Shown: positions 20,725 to 32,560 of the stretch, in pieces
How positions within the stretch are numbered: position 1 is the stretch's first letter
Layout: each line of letters opens with the position of its first letter
Origin: Lenzites betulinus
Lineage: Eukaryota > Basidiomycota > Agaricomycetes > Polyporales > Polyporaceae
Direction of reading: 5' to 3'
Assembly (NCBI GenBank): GCA_022264855.1
Contig: JABYQU010000013.1
Location: 248,001-312,000 of the forward strand
DNA length: 64,000 nt
Made by a program: the position numbers and the translations under genes
Notes under the pieces: model-generated
Database searches by the model: none
The model's input: the letters and a program-made list of their open reading frames with translations, nothing else
What the model was told of the DNA's origin: nothing

Positions 20725-22566
20725 ATGTCCAGGAAGCCCAACGCTATCGTATTTGGTGCGTTTCCTTGCCTCAAGCACTCCCATTTCTCGCATGCTGATC
20801 GTAGACGCGCACCCGTCCTCGTTTCCTTCCAGGTGGTCTCAACACCTGCTCGCGAGCCCTCGTAAGCCTCCTTGTTCCCATAGATGGCGGCGAGCGTCTT
20901 GTTGAGGTGCGTGGTGCTCAATATGCGCTAGTCGCGCAGATGCCGATGGTTGTTCGGGTCTTTAGCACCTCCGGATCGTAGACAAGTACTCCGTTGCCCC
21001 TGCTACCACGTAAGGCCCGATCCTATCCTTTCTTATCCCTGTGACGCTCAAACGTGCGGTTGATCTTTGCCAGCTATCTCGGTTCTGTCTTCCCGGAGGT
21101 CCTCAAACAGCCTAAGGTCGAGTACCGCCAGGCGAACCTCACAGTAGTGTGTAAGCACGAGAATTCGCCTATCTCACAACCCGGACTACGTCCTGACACC
21201 ATCGCAGCAACGGTTGCATCTTGTTTCGAGCCACCGGAGGGGCAGGCGCCATTCGACTACGTGTTCGATTTCACTGGGGAGATTCAATGGGATCGGTCGG
21301 AAGCAGTACGTACAACTTCCTTTTCGCAGAACGGTCCAGACGCACTCAGCTCGTTCCCTTCCCTTCAGGTGCAAATCACCCATACGTTCAAGATTGCACG
21401 TCTGATAGGGTTGGAAGCTGCACGGCGGAAAGTTGCTGCGTACACCCGGATACAGCACCCGTTCTACAACTGCAAGGAGAACGGCACGCATGATGAGAAG
21501 GAAGATGTCAAACCCGAGGGCGTCATGGGCACTTGGTGGCACGAATCTCTCCGAGCGCTGGGTGCGATTCCCGAGTAGGCAACAAACTGACCATATCTGC
21601 GGTGTGCATGCTAACGGTGGCCTGTGCAGCTTGAACCTGGTTATTGTGAGGACGGCTATGCCCTACGGCCCTTACGTAAATTACCTCGGTATGTGAAATC
21701 GAACCTCGTGTAACGCGCGCGGACTCATCTCGAGAAGCAGCGGTGGTTCCATTTGTCGCGGTGGCAGCATGCTACGGCTACATCAAACAGCCCATGAAAG
21801 CTGTGTACGCTTTTCCGCTCGTGATATGACTAGAGGGTGTCTGTGCTGACCGTTGCTGTAGGAACTCTCCCGGAAAGTATCCTTCACACACGGTTCACGT
21901 TGATGACATTGCGGGCGCGATGTGGGCATGCGCGCAATGGATGGCGAAGACCGGGAGAGCGGAGGCAAACACGATCGCGGGCGAGGATATCCCCTTCAGG
22001 AATGAAAAGAGCAAGGTATCCGAGGTCGAAGGCATGATTCCGCACAACCAGAAGGTCGTTGCGCCTCTGTTCAACATTGTAAGCTTTCTTCGAGTCATGT
22101 TCCTCCCTATCCCTACTCACCTACGGTCAACAGGAGGACGACTCGAAAGTCTCGCTGGTTGAGCTCGGCAACATCATCGCTTCGTATTTCGGGACGACCT
22201 TTGATTTCCACAACTTCGTCACGAACATGGCCGCCAAGGTACGTCCTCCATCATTCTACTTATATCCGATCAAGCACCAACGTGTGCCAGTTCCGACTCG
22301 AGGACGTCATTGAAGACATCAACGAGGTCCACGTCACCACATGGACGAAGATGATCACGACCTCGACCCCGCCCATCCCGAACACGCAGTTCACCTCGTA
22401 CATGGACGTCTACCACATGCGGAAACGCGTCATCGCGTTCAGCGCGGACAAGATCAAGAACGTCCTCGGCTACCAGCTCAAGCGGCCACACTTCAACCAC
22501 GAGACCATCGGCGACATGGTCGAGAAGCTCAAGGCCGAGCACAGCTGGCCGAACAACAACCCTTGA
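20725..22566 (+). CDS. NAD(P)-dependent epimerase/dehydratase-like Rossmann protein
   Basis: Member of a widespread fungal family of extended short-chain dehydrogenase/epimerase-like proteins whose substrate is not established. The start MSRKPNAIVFG (20725) is followed, after an intron, by GLNTCSRALVSLLVP. Later exons give HLRIVDKYSVAPATTYLG, FDYVFDFTGEI, RIQHPFYNC, GTWWHESLR, LNLVIVRTAMPYGPYVNYL and VHVDDIAGAMWACAQWM. Near the C-terminus are FGTTFDFHNFV and FRLEDVIEDINEVHV, and the protein ends GYQLKRPHFNHETIGDMVEKLK. The nucleotide-binding loop reads FGGLNTCSR rather than a textbook GxxGxxG, and I see no clear YxxxK pair, so catalysis may differ from classical SDRs. The intron at 21306-21368 is 63 nt, stop-free and in frame. 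The stop is at 22564-22566. Confidence -1.
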
Positions 22567-23006
22567 CCGGCGCGCTCGCCCGGCGGAGCGCGAGCCAAGG
22601 ACGGAATGTAAACCCGGATTGTCTAATGATGTGTTATCAATGAGTTATGTGCTACAGGTGGCCCCTTCTTTCCTTCCCCGTCTTTTCCATAGTACCACCC
22701 CTGTGTTTCGTCGAATACGGTTCTTACGTCCATACCCGTACCGCTCGCGCTGGCTTCGTTTCCTGCACTCCAGCGCGCTAATGCCGTTGCATCTGCGTTT
22801 CGCATAATACTATCACGCCCTGTTGTTCGACGCCCCCAGCATCGGTCCCTTGTCGCTTTGCTGCTCAAGCTATGCCCTTGTTCCTGCTTCTCGGTCGCCC
22901 GCCAGCGCGCGGTTACTACGTCACGATCACGAACTTGCATGTAATTCCGGGAGACGAAAACATAAATACGAACTTGCGACGACAGCTACACTAGGAACAG
23001 GACGCG
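22567..23006. other. Convergent intergenic region
   Basis: 3' flanks of the epimerase-like gene (+) and the Sec7 gene (-). No further gene or repeat was recognised. Confidence -1.
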
Positions 23007-26000
23007 TTATGAGCTGGGAGCAGCGGGCGCGGGCTGCGAGGCAGGCGCCGCTTCTGCAGGGGGTTGTGGTGGGGGTGCGGGGATGATGTCGTCCAAGAAG
23101 CCCGGGAGGAATCGTTCGATCCTCTCGTGCGTGGCTGCCCACAACGATACCTGACGCTCGTCACGGGTGTCATCGGGCGAGGTGGGCGGAACGAGCAGGC
23201 CAGTCGCGTTCATGACGAGAAGGACGTTCTTCAGAGACTCCGGCACGGCTTCGTACTGTAATCAGGAGAGTGAGTACCATACCAATGAAGAAGCGATCCG
23301 CGAGACGCACCAGCTGGTCACGACGATCGACGTGCATCAGCCTGTCGAGCAGATCGAGCACCTGGATCCACAGAACCCGGATGTCGGCCGTTTGGCCCTC
23401 GCGTGCTTCGAACTGCATGAATGCCTTGCAGAGGAGCGCAGATGCCCGCAGGCGAGTCTCGGGCAGGCCCAGTGGGTCGCGCATGAGCGTCTGCGGCTTC
23501 AGCAGCTCATCCAGCAGCGGGAACAGGACGCGGTTGAAGATGTCTTCGATTTGGCTGTGGCTGTTCTCGTCTATTGGGAGATGAGGGCCAAGGAGGATGC
23601 GCTGCAGGTGTACCAACGCGGCGTGTCTGAGTTCGCGCGACGTGTTCGAGGACTGGCGGGCTAGGGAAGAAAGGAGGGGAAGCCCGAACTGACGCCAGAC
23701 TACGTCCCGTTAGCCGGGCATTCGGTGAGTCAGAGAGAGGGGACCTACTATGGGTCTTGTTTAAGCCGGTTGTTTCAGCGAAACTAGCCCAGAACTTCTT
23801 CAGATCTGCGATCATGTCGATTGCTTTGCGCCCTCGTTCCACGATAGGAGAGCTACATTATTGTTAGATGATATGCTTGGCTGATGGGTGCGAAATAGGC
23901 TACTCACTTCGACGCATTCAAGGACTGAGTCCGACGTCCCTGTTGTTGCGCGTCCACTGCGATGCCCGCCGCAGTCGCGAACTCATCCAACGCATTTACA
24001 AGACCCGTGAAGTTGTCAGGCGTGACAAGCTGCTGGGACGGGTCCGTAGCGATGTTCGACAGTATGTCAAACGACTGCCTGGCTGCCTCCGGGTGGGAGA
24101 TCGTAGACCGCAGCAGAGCGAACCCTACATTCCACTCGGTTTGAGAGTGGACGATGTCTGGGTGTTGCTTCAGGATCATGGTAAGACCCGCGACAACTTG
24201 CTCGGCCACTGCGCTAGCGACTGAAGGCGGAAGCCGTGCGAGCAGGTCGAATGACAAGTATATTTGATCCCTGAGGGCATGCTGCGTGGTCGTGAGCAAA
24301 TATACCAGACGATGAGCGTATGATGTACTGACACGCTCCGCAAGGATGAGACATAGCCTCAACAACGCAACGACGGCACGCTCTATCAAGAGAATGCCGT
24401 ATTGCGTAGAGGTGGACAACAGAGCAGAAAGATGCTCGAACACGATGGGCCTGTAGGGCTTAGCTCAACTATGCGTTCATATATCGGAAACTATAGAACT
24501 CACCAGATTTCCCCAATGTGCTCGGGGGTCTGCCGTGCGATGCTGACCATAGTCTCCAACAAGAATACAGAAGCCGGGTCATACGGGAGCGCATATGTCG
24601 AGGACTGGGATGCACCCATATTTGAGGTAATGTCATCGGACTCCAGCTTGAGCCGAGCGACTGTGCGCTCGTGAGCTAGCGCCTCCAAAGCCCGCACGGC
24701 CGCAACCAACGCTTCCGGTTCCAGTTGCCTGTGGGCCTTGTCAGCAGTTACTTGACGGTGAACAAACGAGGGTACTAACATAATTTGGGAATACAGCTCG
24801 TCCAGGCGACATGTCGAGATGCAGTCGATAGTGCAAAGCGTGTTCTCGATGTCCGCGTCCGTCGCGTCTGGTACGAGTGCGTCCGAGCTAGACGCGTAGG
24901 GCGTCATCAAGTAGGAGGATAGTGCTGATAGGAGACCGTCCGATCTTGGCTGTGCTCGCGCAGGTTGGCTACGTCTCAGGGGGATGGTCGATGTACCACC
25001 GAGGAAGTCCTCCATCTGGAGCATACGCGAGGGCAATAACGAATGCAGGAATAACGTCTGGAACATCTCGAATATCTGCGCATGCTTGAGATTATGCTGT
25101 GTGAGATCGCTATTGCTCGCTTACCTGGGTCCATCCTTCACGCAGTGCATTCGCGTTGCCGTTCACGATGTTGAACAAAACCACGGCAGCAAGCTGACCT
25201 TTGAAATTGGTCCCAAACTTGACGGAGAGCGATGAAACGGTGACAGGCTGGCCGTCAATGTCGATCACGGGATAGTTGGGTACTTGTGTAGGCTGCGCGT
25301 CAGACAAGAGAGACGTTGCCTGTGACAGGGAGACCACAACGAAGTCGAAGACGTCAGGCATGTCAAAGTGACGCGCCAGGGTAGCGCATTGCCGGAAACC
25401 AGTGATGGCGCGTTCGATTATGTAGTCGTCGTCGAAAGTGATAAACGCGTATGCGATGGCGGACACAACGGTACGCCAGACATTCTTGAACATGTCGGCG
25501 TCGAACAGGGCCGTATTGCACATAAAGAGGTCGCCTGTGGGTAATAGGATGAGCAGTATTCCCCACTGAATATGATGTACGTACCGGCTTGCCGTGTACG
25601 TGTAAGGAGCTCCTTCCACGCATACTCGAACCCCAACTGTCCTGTGTGTTCCTCGGGCATGACAATTTCTCGTTTCCGTATAGATTCGTAGATGTTGAGC
25701 TACAATCATCATGAGATACAGGCCATGAACGAATGCCAAGTTGACATACCAGGTACTCCGGTGCGAAGTCAGCGCCATCGTTCACACCCTTCAGGTTGCG
25801 CATGTAGTCCTCCAAGCTCATCCGTTTCTATACAGAGGTCAGCCTTTGTTGGACGTCACTACATCGTACAACCCACCCGGATTTGGGGGTTATGCTGATC
25901 GGTGTTGAGCATGATGATTGAATATGTCAACACGTAGACAGCATCCTGTGTCTTGACATCCTCTGTCGTTCAATTAGGAGGTGAACATAACGCAAATAAG

Positions 26001-28482
26001 ATTGCGACTTACCAGGCTCAGTGGCGATGTATACCTCAGCGAACGTCTCCGTGATACGATTGATCTGCTGAGACTCCCCAGGGAGGCGGAAGCTCTCCAA
26101 GAGCTCCCGCAATGCCTCTGATACAGGTTTCTGTGAGAGAATCAGCTCGGCTGCTGTGAAAAAGGCTTGTAATACAAGAACGTACACCCTTGAAATCGAA
26201 GAGCATCATGAAGGCTTTCAAGACATCAATGTTATCGGGCCTCGAGATGAAATCCCCAAGCAGTCTCTTGTCGATCCGGGCGGAGTTCTTCAGAAACTTC
26301 GCCAGGCTGACAGCGCGGGGTTCATTCGGGTCGGTGTAGATGAGCTTGTTCTCCTCCAAGAAGGCGAGTCCGGTCTTGGGCTTGGTGTTGAAGCGTGACG
26401 CACCAGTCAAGATCAGTTTCTTCTTCGATTTTATCTCTTGCAATTCCTCGGAACGTGGGAAATGCTAGAAGGTACTAAGCAGCTGTCAGAGCAGGAACGA
26501 AGATTGGTCTTACCTCCGGCCACGGTTCGCCTGCCTAGAGTAAGTTATGAGTAAACCTTGTGGAATAAACGTGATCACATTGTACCGACACCTTCCGCCC
26601 GGGCAGCCATCCGGCCAACGAATGCGAGAAGCAAATCCAAACATAGGAACTGGGAGTTCTGGAGATGATAGTCTTGCCCGCCAAGACCCTGTACCGGATA
26701 GATTCCCTGTATAGATGGACGGTAAAACAGTGTTTCATCTCCAAATGTCGGAGCAGTACCTTCGCAGAGAACTCTATCAGTCGCTCAAACATATTCTCAC
26801 AGTTCATGTCACAATCATAGTTGACATAGAGGTCGACCATGAAGCTCGGGTGCCGCGAGATCTGACACAGTGTCTCCAGAAGTAGCTCCCGAGTGTCGCC
26901 GCGTGCTGGCGGAACCACAAGACGTGGAGTAGCAGGCACCTTGTCGTCAAATTCGGAGGGCGGCGGTCCAAGGTGTGGTGTTGATGGTACAGAGCTTCCA
27001 GGTCGAGGGGAACCAGCAAGCGCCTTTTGAGCCAAGGGAAGGTTCTTGGTCGCTGGTACAGGAGGAGGCGCGAGGCGGTCGACGGTGAACGTGAGGAAAA
27101 GCTCCTGCTGTAGCTTAAGTTTCGGCCGCATAGTTTCAAACATGGTCGCGATGGTCCGCAGAGCAGTCTGAAGGACGACAGGGTGATCGGAGCGTGCAAG
27201 CTGGAAGAGGTATTTGCAGCCATGATCAAGGAGAAGCACAGAAAGCGAAGGATAGTCGCATATACGCCTCCCGGCGACCTCGATGGCGACATTGAGAGTG
27301 CGCAAGGCCGTCAATCGCGTAGAGTCCGTATGAGCCTGATCATTTGGATCGAGGATGTTGATGAGAACCCGTAACAGCTCAAGAATAGACGGCAGACCAT
27401 CTATCAGGTGGACTGTCAGCAAGAACTACCTGTACTGTTGTACACCACGCACATGCGGGACGGGGGCCGCTTGGTGTCTCTGGCGGTTGCTCTACCGCTT
27501 GCGCGGGGGTAGCTTCCGGGGTGCTGTTGTCGTCTTGGGGGTTAGGCTCTTCTGACTCCGAAGGTTCTTCCGGCGGCGGTCCAGTGGTAGACACGCTCAT
27601 CTTCATCTCGCCGCCTTCCATATCGCCGTTGTCCGCCAATTTCAGTTCTTCGGCCTCGGGGTCGAGGTCGTATAGCCGGGCGAACACAGTCCTTACCAAA
27701 TGGTGGAGACTTCCCTCTGCAGACCGTCTGAGGACCTCTGCGAACGCGGATTAATAGCCGCGGCCCTATGAAGGGTTTTACAAACCTACCACTGAGGCGC
27801 ATCTGGCAGGACGTGGTAAGCACTGTTTCCAGCATTTCACAAACCTCGATATCCCCCAGCTTCCGCCCTACGCTGCTGCATAGTGCATCCTGAATGACTG
27901 TCATGATTTTAAGAAGTGTAACCTCGTCGCCGGAGGAGTCACTAGCTTCAAACTTGCAGCTTGACAAAGCGCTGCTCAGTTCTGCCAGAGTGCTTTGAAG
28001 AGAAGCGGCCTCAGGATGGACAAGTCCGCAAAGGAAGAAGTTGTGTAGAGCTGTGAGCGCTGCAGATGTGATTGGTCCAGTAGACAGTGGTGACCGGATG
28101 ATGGAAAGAAATGGTCCAAGGAGTGTGCTAAGGGGGAGCGAATGTATGTCTATCGGGTCTTCCTATTAATGTATGCGTTTAGAAAGTAGGACAAGTGCGA
28201 ACCTTCGACCTCCTTCACGAGCTGCTTGAGGTCCTGGAACCCTGCCATGAGCTCCTGCTCCGTACTGCCATGACCGGACGCGTATGTATGTGGAGCTGTC
28301 TTGGAGACTCTTAGTCCCAGGCTTGTTGCCAAGGTAGAATCGCGTGAAGTGACCGAAGGTGTAGACAAGGCCCATCTCGAGTTCTTGCGCATGACCGACG
28401 TCACCGAGAGTACTTCAGAGAGCAAGATATGCTTGACGGAAACAGAAAAGGCCATTGAGCTGCCAGGGCTTGACGAGTCCAT
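23007..28482 (-). CDS. GEA2: Large ARF guanine-nucleotide exchange factor (GEA/GBF1 type, Sec7 domain)
   Basis: Activates ARF GTPases at the cis-Golgi for COPI coat formation. The start is at 28482 (MDSSSPGSS), followed by ILLSEVLSVTSVMRKNSRWA and the DCB/HUS-type helices (AALRTLNVAIEVAGRRICDYPSL region, about 27300). The Sec7 domain spans about 26440-25770: KSKKKLILTGASRFNTKPKTG, then EENKLIYTD, FLKNSARIDKRLLGDFIS, and the catalytic loop ESFRLPGESQQI with the Glu finger intact, ending at DYMRNLKGVNDGADF. HDS-type helical repeats continue leftward to PESLKNVLLVMNATGLLVPP, and a Pro/Ala-rich tail stops at 23007. A Pro/Ser linker (about 27060-26890) lies before Sec7. More than a dozen introns. 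Length and domain order fit GEA1/GEA2/GBF1. Nothing indicates loss of function. Confidence -1.
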
Positions 28483-28827
28483 GTCGACCAGCGAGAAGAT
28501 GAGGAGGTGAGGGTATGTGTAGAGGGACTTGCGAAATGGTCAGGGCCGCGCGCGTATACGTTCGTCTACGTATGCGAGACGTGTCGCTTCATGTAGCCAC
28601 TTCACTTCCGCTTTGGGAAGGCGGCTCGGGAAGGCTTAATTCTACGCACGAATTCTTGCAGAGCGGGAAGCTCTATAAACACACCTCCACCCAGCTCCTA
28701 TACTGACATGTATATGCGTGTGAAGTATGCTCGAGGAGTCATGTTCGCAGTCACTCATGTTTCGAACGGACAGCCCAGAGCGATATCGATAATGCACGAT
28801 ACAATACAATGTGGGTAAAACACAACT
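28483..28827. other. Intergenic: Sec7 gene promoter and PRE6 3' flank
   Basis: About 345 bases. I see no gene or repeat. Confidence -1.
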
Positions 28828-30061
28828 TCACTGCCCAGAACCTGTGGCCGCCTGCGACATGGCTGCTTGCCCTGCGGCAGTCGCAGCCAACCGTGAACGC
28901 TTCCGTTCCGCCTCTGCAAAGACAAATCGTCAACAAAGGTCACACTCGCGATACTACCCTGACTTACCGGCTTCCTTCTCACGTTCGATATCAGCGACAA
29001 TGCCTTCAATTTGTGCTAGGTCAAGAGTCTGTATGACTATCAGTATCAAACACCAAAACTATGAGCAAGGCGACAAACCGTGATCTTGGCATAGCTCTCC
29101 ATAACGGTGATCTCAATGTTCTTCGCGCCCGTCTGGACAACCTCAAGCAAGCTCTTGACGGTCAACTTGATTGTCTCGTCTCGTGTCATCTCATCCTTGT
29201 GGTTCTTCTCCAAAAACTCCCGGACCGTCTTTGAAGAACGGCCGATCGCGTTCGCCTAAGGACAGCGTAATGTTAAACGGGGAGCGTAGAATTGACATAT
29301 CCCAAAGTACCTTCCACTCGCTGTAGATTCCTCCGGGCTCCGTCTGGTAGAGGCGTGGCAGTGTGTCATGGGGGTCGAAGCCGACAATAAGAGTGGAAAC
29401 ACCAAACGGCCGGACACCTCCTGATTGGGTATATTTCTAGGGCTGCTTTCAATGCAATGCTCTCTACGATGGGGAAGGCGGACGTACCTGCTGGATTCCA
29501 GCGATGTGGCGCGTGATGTATTCCACTGTGACAGGGTCTTCCACAGTGAGGCGATGGCTCTGGCATTCTATCCGTGCCTTGTCAATCAGGACGCGGCCGT
29601 CGGCAGTCAGGCCTACATATTGTCAGTCAAATTCGTGAGTTCAGGAGGGTTCCACGCGCACCAGCAAAAGCAAGGCAAACGTGGTCATCTAGCATCGCAA
29701 CCTTGCGAACGGTACGGGGATCTTGCAGTTGAAGAACAGATTTCTTCTCCACGCCCAGCACTACAACGTCCTTGCCGCGGACACCGACCTACCAAACCTA
29801 TAAGCGAGGTAGAGATTGAAGCAAGTGGCGGGCACGTACCGCGCATGTCCCTTTTCGTACTGCTTCTAGTGCATATTCGACCTGGACGGGGCGGCAGCAG
29901 CAAGGTAAGATGTGGGCCTCACATTGCAGTATACTTGGTAGTGCGCACCTGGAACAAGTGCCCATCCGGAGAGAATACAGTGAGAGCTGAAGCCGCGCAT
30001 CAGCGCGTGGATGATACTGTGTTGATTCCCCCGACATACCGCGATCGTAGGACCTGGACAT
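28828..30061 (-). CDS. PRE6: 20S proteasome subunit alpha4
   Basis: Alpha4 subunit of the 20S proteasome core. The first coding exon is short (MSRSYDR, start 30061). Exon 2 is [13 protein letters not shown], continuing [15 protein letters not shown], which is the alpha-subunit N-terminal signature that closes the gate. Further exons encode [33 protein letters not shown] and [19 protein letters not shown]. After those come [21 protein letters not shown] and [26 protein letters not shown], both diagnostic of alpha4 (PSMA7/Pre6) rather than other alphas. The C-terminal tail is Ala/Arg-rich ([18 protein letters not shown]) and stops at 28828. Length and motif order match the family. It is transcribed away from the ZUP1-like gene from a shared 253-bp region. 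Confidence -1.
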
Positions 30062-30314
30062 GGTGGTTTGAGTAGTACGGAAAGGTAGATCGGCGCAAGG
30101 TAAGGAAGGCGGGCTTGTGTAGTCGACGCGCGTCGAGCTTGCGTCGCCCTGTGACGCCTAGCACGTGACAAAATCACGTCCGTATTGGACGCGACGCGGG
30201 CGCTTCTGGTTCTTACTTTAGCCCCACAGCCTGCCTCCAGGCCACATCTGCATCACATCTCTACACGCTACACTACTCGCTGAGAGTTATACCACACACC
30301 TCCAAGCTGTATAG
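30062..30314. promoter_or_regulatory. Divergent promoter of PRE6 and the ZUP1-like protease
   Basis: Only 253 bases separate the two start codons. The region holds the perfect palindrome TCGACGCGCGTCGA (30123-30136) and an inverted pair ACGTGA / TCACGT (30163-30168 and 30174-30179), the first inside CACGTG. I did not see the yeast proteasome element GGTGGCAAA on either strand. The assignment rests on position and symmetry only. Confidence -1.
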
Positions 30315-32298
30315 ATGAAGGGAGGATACGCAAAGAATGAAATACAGCTCCTATCCCACGACCATCCGTAGGCGGACCAGACACACAACTGGCCGAGAAA
30401 TATTGTGGCTAACCAGCCTCCCATGACATTAGAACCAAGACAATATGTCAAATATGTGCAATTGACTTGACCTCTAAATCCGTCACGGATAGGCAATCAC
30501 ATTACGAAGACCATTTTGCGCATGCGCCGGAAGGTGAGAATGACGATCCAGAGTCAAGCGTGCGCTACGTTGCTTATATTGCCCTACGCCAGCTTCCGGC
30601 TCGAGCCACCACGCTCCCACTGCATCGAAGGCGACAGATAATACGAACGCCGCGTACTCGAAACCAATTTCAAAATCCAGGAAGCCACCGTCATTCGGGT
30701 TCATCCCCACCGTCCCCATTGAGAAGCAGAACATATTCTGGCACCCTTCATTAGCGTCAGAACCTCCGCCGAACTTTTCTCCTGGTCAGTGGACGTCATT
30801 GATATATTCAAATGGGATTGATTGACTAAAAATCGACCGTCACTCGGATTGTACAGGTCTCATTCCTGTGCTCAAGAAAGCTTTGACCAAATCGCACGAG
30901 AAGGGCTTGACACAGAAGGCGTGGCTTGCTTCTGAACATTCCGTACACGTCAACGCCGAACAATGGGATAGAAAGTGGGGGTGTGGGTACGTATGTCTTA
31001 CTCTGCGTCTGCCGTAAAGCTTACAAGAACGCTAGCTATCGAAATTACTTGATGGTGTGCGCCGCTCTGATGAGCCAGCAACTCCAGCCCATGTACTTCC
31101 CACTGCTCGATACGCCTACGTCGCCAGGTATACGTAACCTCCAAGAGGTGCTCGAAGAGGCATGGAGAAATGGTGCGACAAAACGCACTGACATGCGGTA
31201 GAGCCTCGTTGACTGATATCGGAGACACAGGTTTTGACGAGGAAGGTGCAGAACAACTTGACCATAACCTTTTAGGAACGAGAAAGTGGATTGGTACAGC
31301 AGGTAAGTCTCCTAATGATCATTTTCTAAACATTTGACCTATTCTACAGACCTATATGTCGCTTTCGCCTACAGGGGAATACCGTAGGTCTTAACGTTCA
31401 CTTAACACCATGTATCTACTGACGTCCAGTAGTGCGAACCTCGCTGACTTCAACGATCTACGACAAGGTTAGTTTTCATGTCGTTCGTCAGATTCCGCAC
31501 GTGAACCACTGTCACCTCAGGCGTCGAACCTCTCGTGCAGTGGATATACAACTACTTTGCTGTCGGGGAATCGCAACCGAAAGGTGCAACCGTGGGCGAA
31601 GCTCTGCGAGGCGCACGTTCCGTCGTGGTCACCGACAAGCCTCCGATCATCTTGCAGCACGACGGCCATTCACGTACGGTTGTTGGGTGCGAGCGGGTCA
31701 AGAACGGGTCTATCAACCTCCTCATATTCGATCCTTCAAGGTGGGTACCTAGGACGGCTTTTCGTGTGCATGGCTCATTTGAACTATCTTGATTTGTAGG
31801 AAGGTGCCTGAGAATATCAGAGTAGCAGGTTTGCATCACCATAACCCGGGCGGCGCAAACCAAACCATATCGACATCTTCGAAGGTCCTCCATAAGATGA
31901 TGCATCCAGTGGAGACAATCAAGTCAAAGAAGCGGAAGAGCACTGAGCCCGAACCGAAGCACGCGGCCCCGAAGCGCAAACGCCCCAGCAATCAGGGAGC
32001 GAAGGACGAAAACGACGTTATAGTGATTGATTCCGATTCCGAAGATGATGCAAATCCGCCCTCCGGCCCTTCTAAGAGTGAACGGCACGATGATCCGGAC
32101 TTTGGCACCGTCCTGAACGCATTCCGTGTCAGTGCGAAGCAGCTGAAGTAAGTGTTGGTATGAGCGCATGAGGCAGCGTCTCACTAATTTGCCTATAGGA
32201 AGAACAAGTATCAGATCCTCTACTTCCCCCTCAGTGATCCCCTTACAGAACAGGAGAAGCTCCGGAGACGCGTGGTGACTAGCGAAAGAATCGCGTAG
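30315..32298 (+). CDS. ZUP1/ZUFSP-like ubiquitin protease (peptidase family C78)
   Basis: Family C78 cysteine proteases of the ZUP1 branch cleave K63-linked ubiquitin chains; the related UFSPs cut UFM1. The ATG at 30315 with an intron 30368-30432 gives a short N-terminus. It leads into a C2H2-type zinc finger CQIC...HYEDHF, then a Ser/Lys-rich linker, NIFWHPSLASEPPP and GLIPVLKKALTKSHEKGLTQKA. The catalytic Cys is in WDRKWGCGYRNYLM, split by an intron starting at about 30989. PLILQHDGHSRTVVG-like sequence (read here as PPIILQHDGHSRTVVG) gives the catalytic His, and LLIFDPSR the Asp. After the fold comes a basic/acidic tail with DVIVIDSDSEDD, a textbook SUMO-interaction motif (about 32012-32050). 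The conserved end is KNKYQILYFPLSDPLTEQEK; the stop is TAG 32296-32298. The first exon is my least certain call. Confidence -1.
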
Positions 32299-32560
32299 TC
32301 GTTGGTTGACGAACTCATGACTATATCATATCTGTCGATAGTTTTAGCATACCTATTCCATAATGTTTCACGCTTACAAAGTACGGGGCTAGACCGTTGA
32401 TATTCTGAAAGTACACGGTAGGACAATTAATGATACATGCGAGGATAAAGTTCCGAGGGTACACTATAGCGAGATGAAGGACGACAGTGTTTGCGAGGGC
32501 TGAACGATTCAGGTGAATGAGGCTAGCGAGGTCGAAGGAGGAGAAAGGGCAACGCACAGC

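Noticed and set aside
20331..20921. Opposed short open frames upstream of the epimerase-like gene
   Set aside because: The plus frame is a pyrimidine-rich leader in the wrong frame relative to MSRKPNAIVFG; the minus frames are its shadows.
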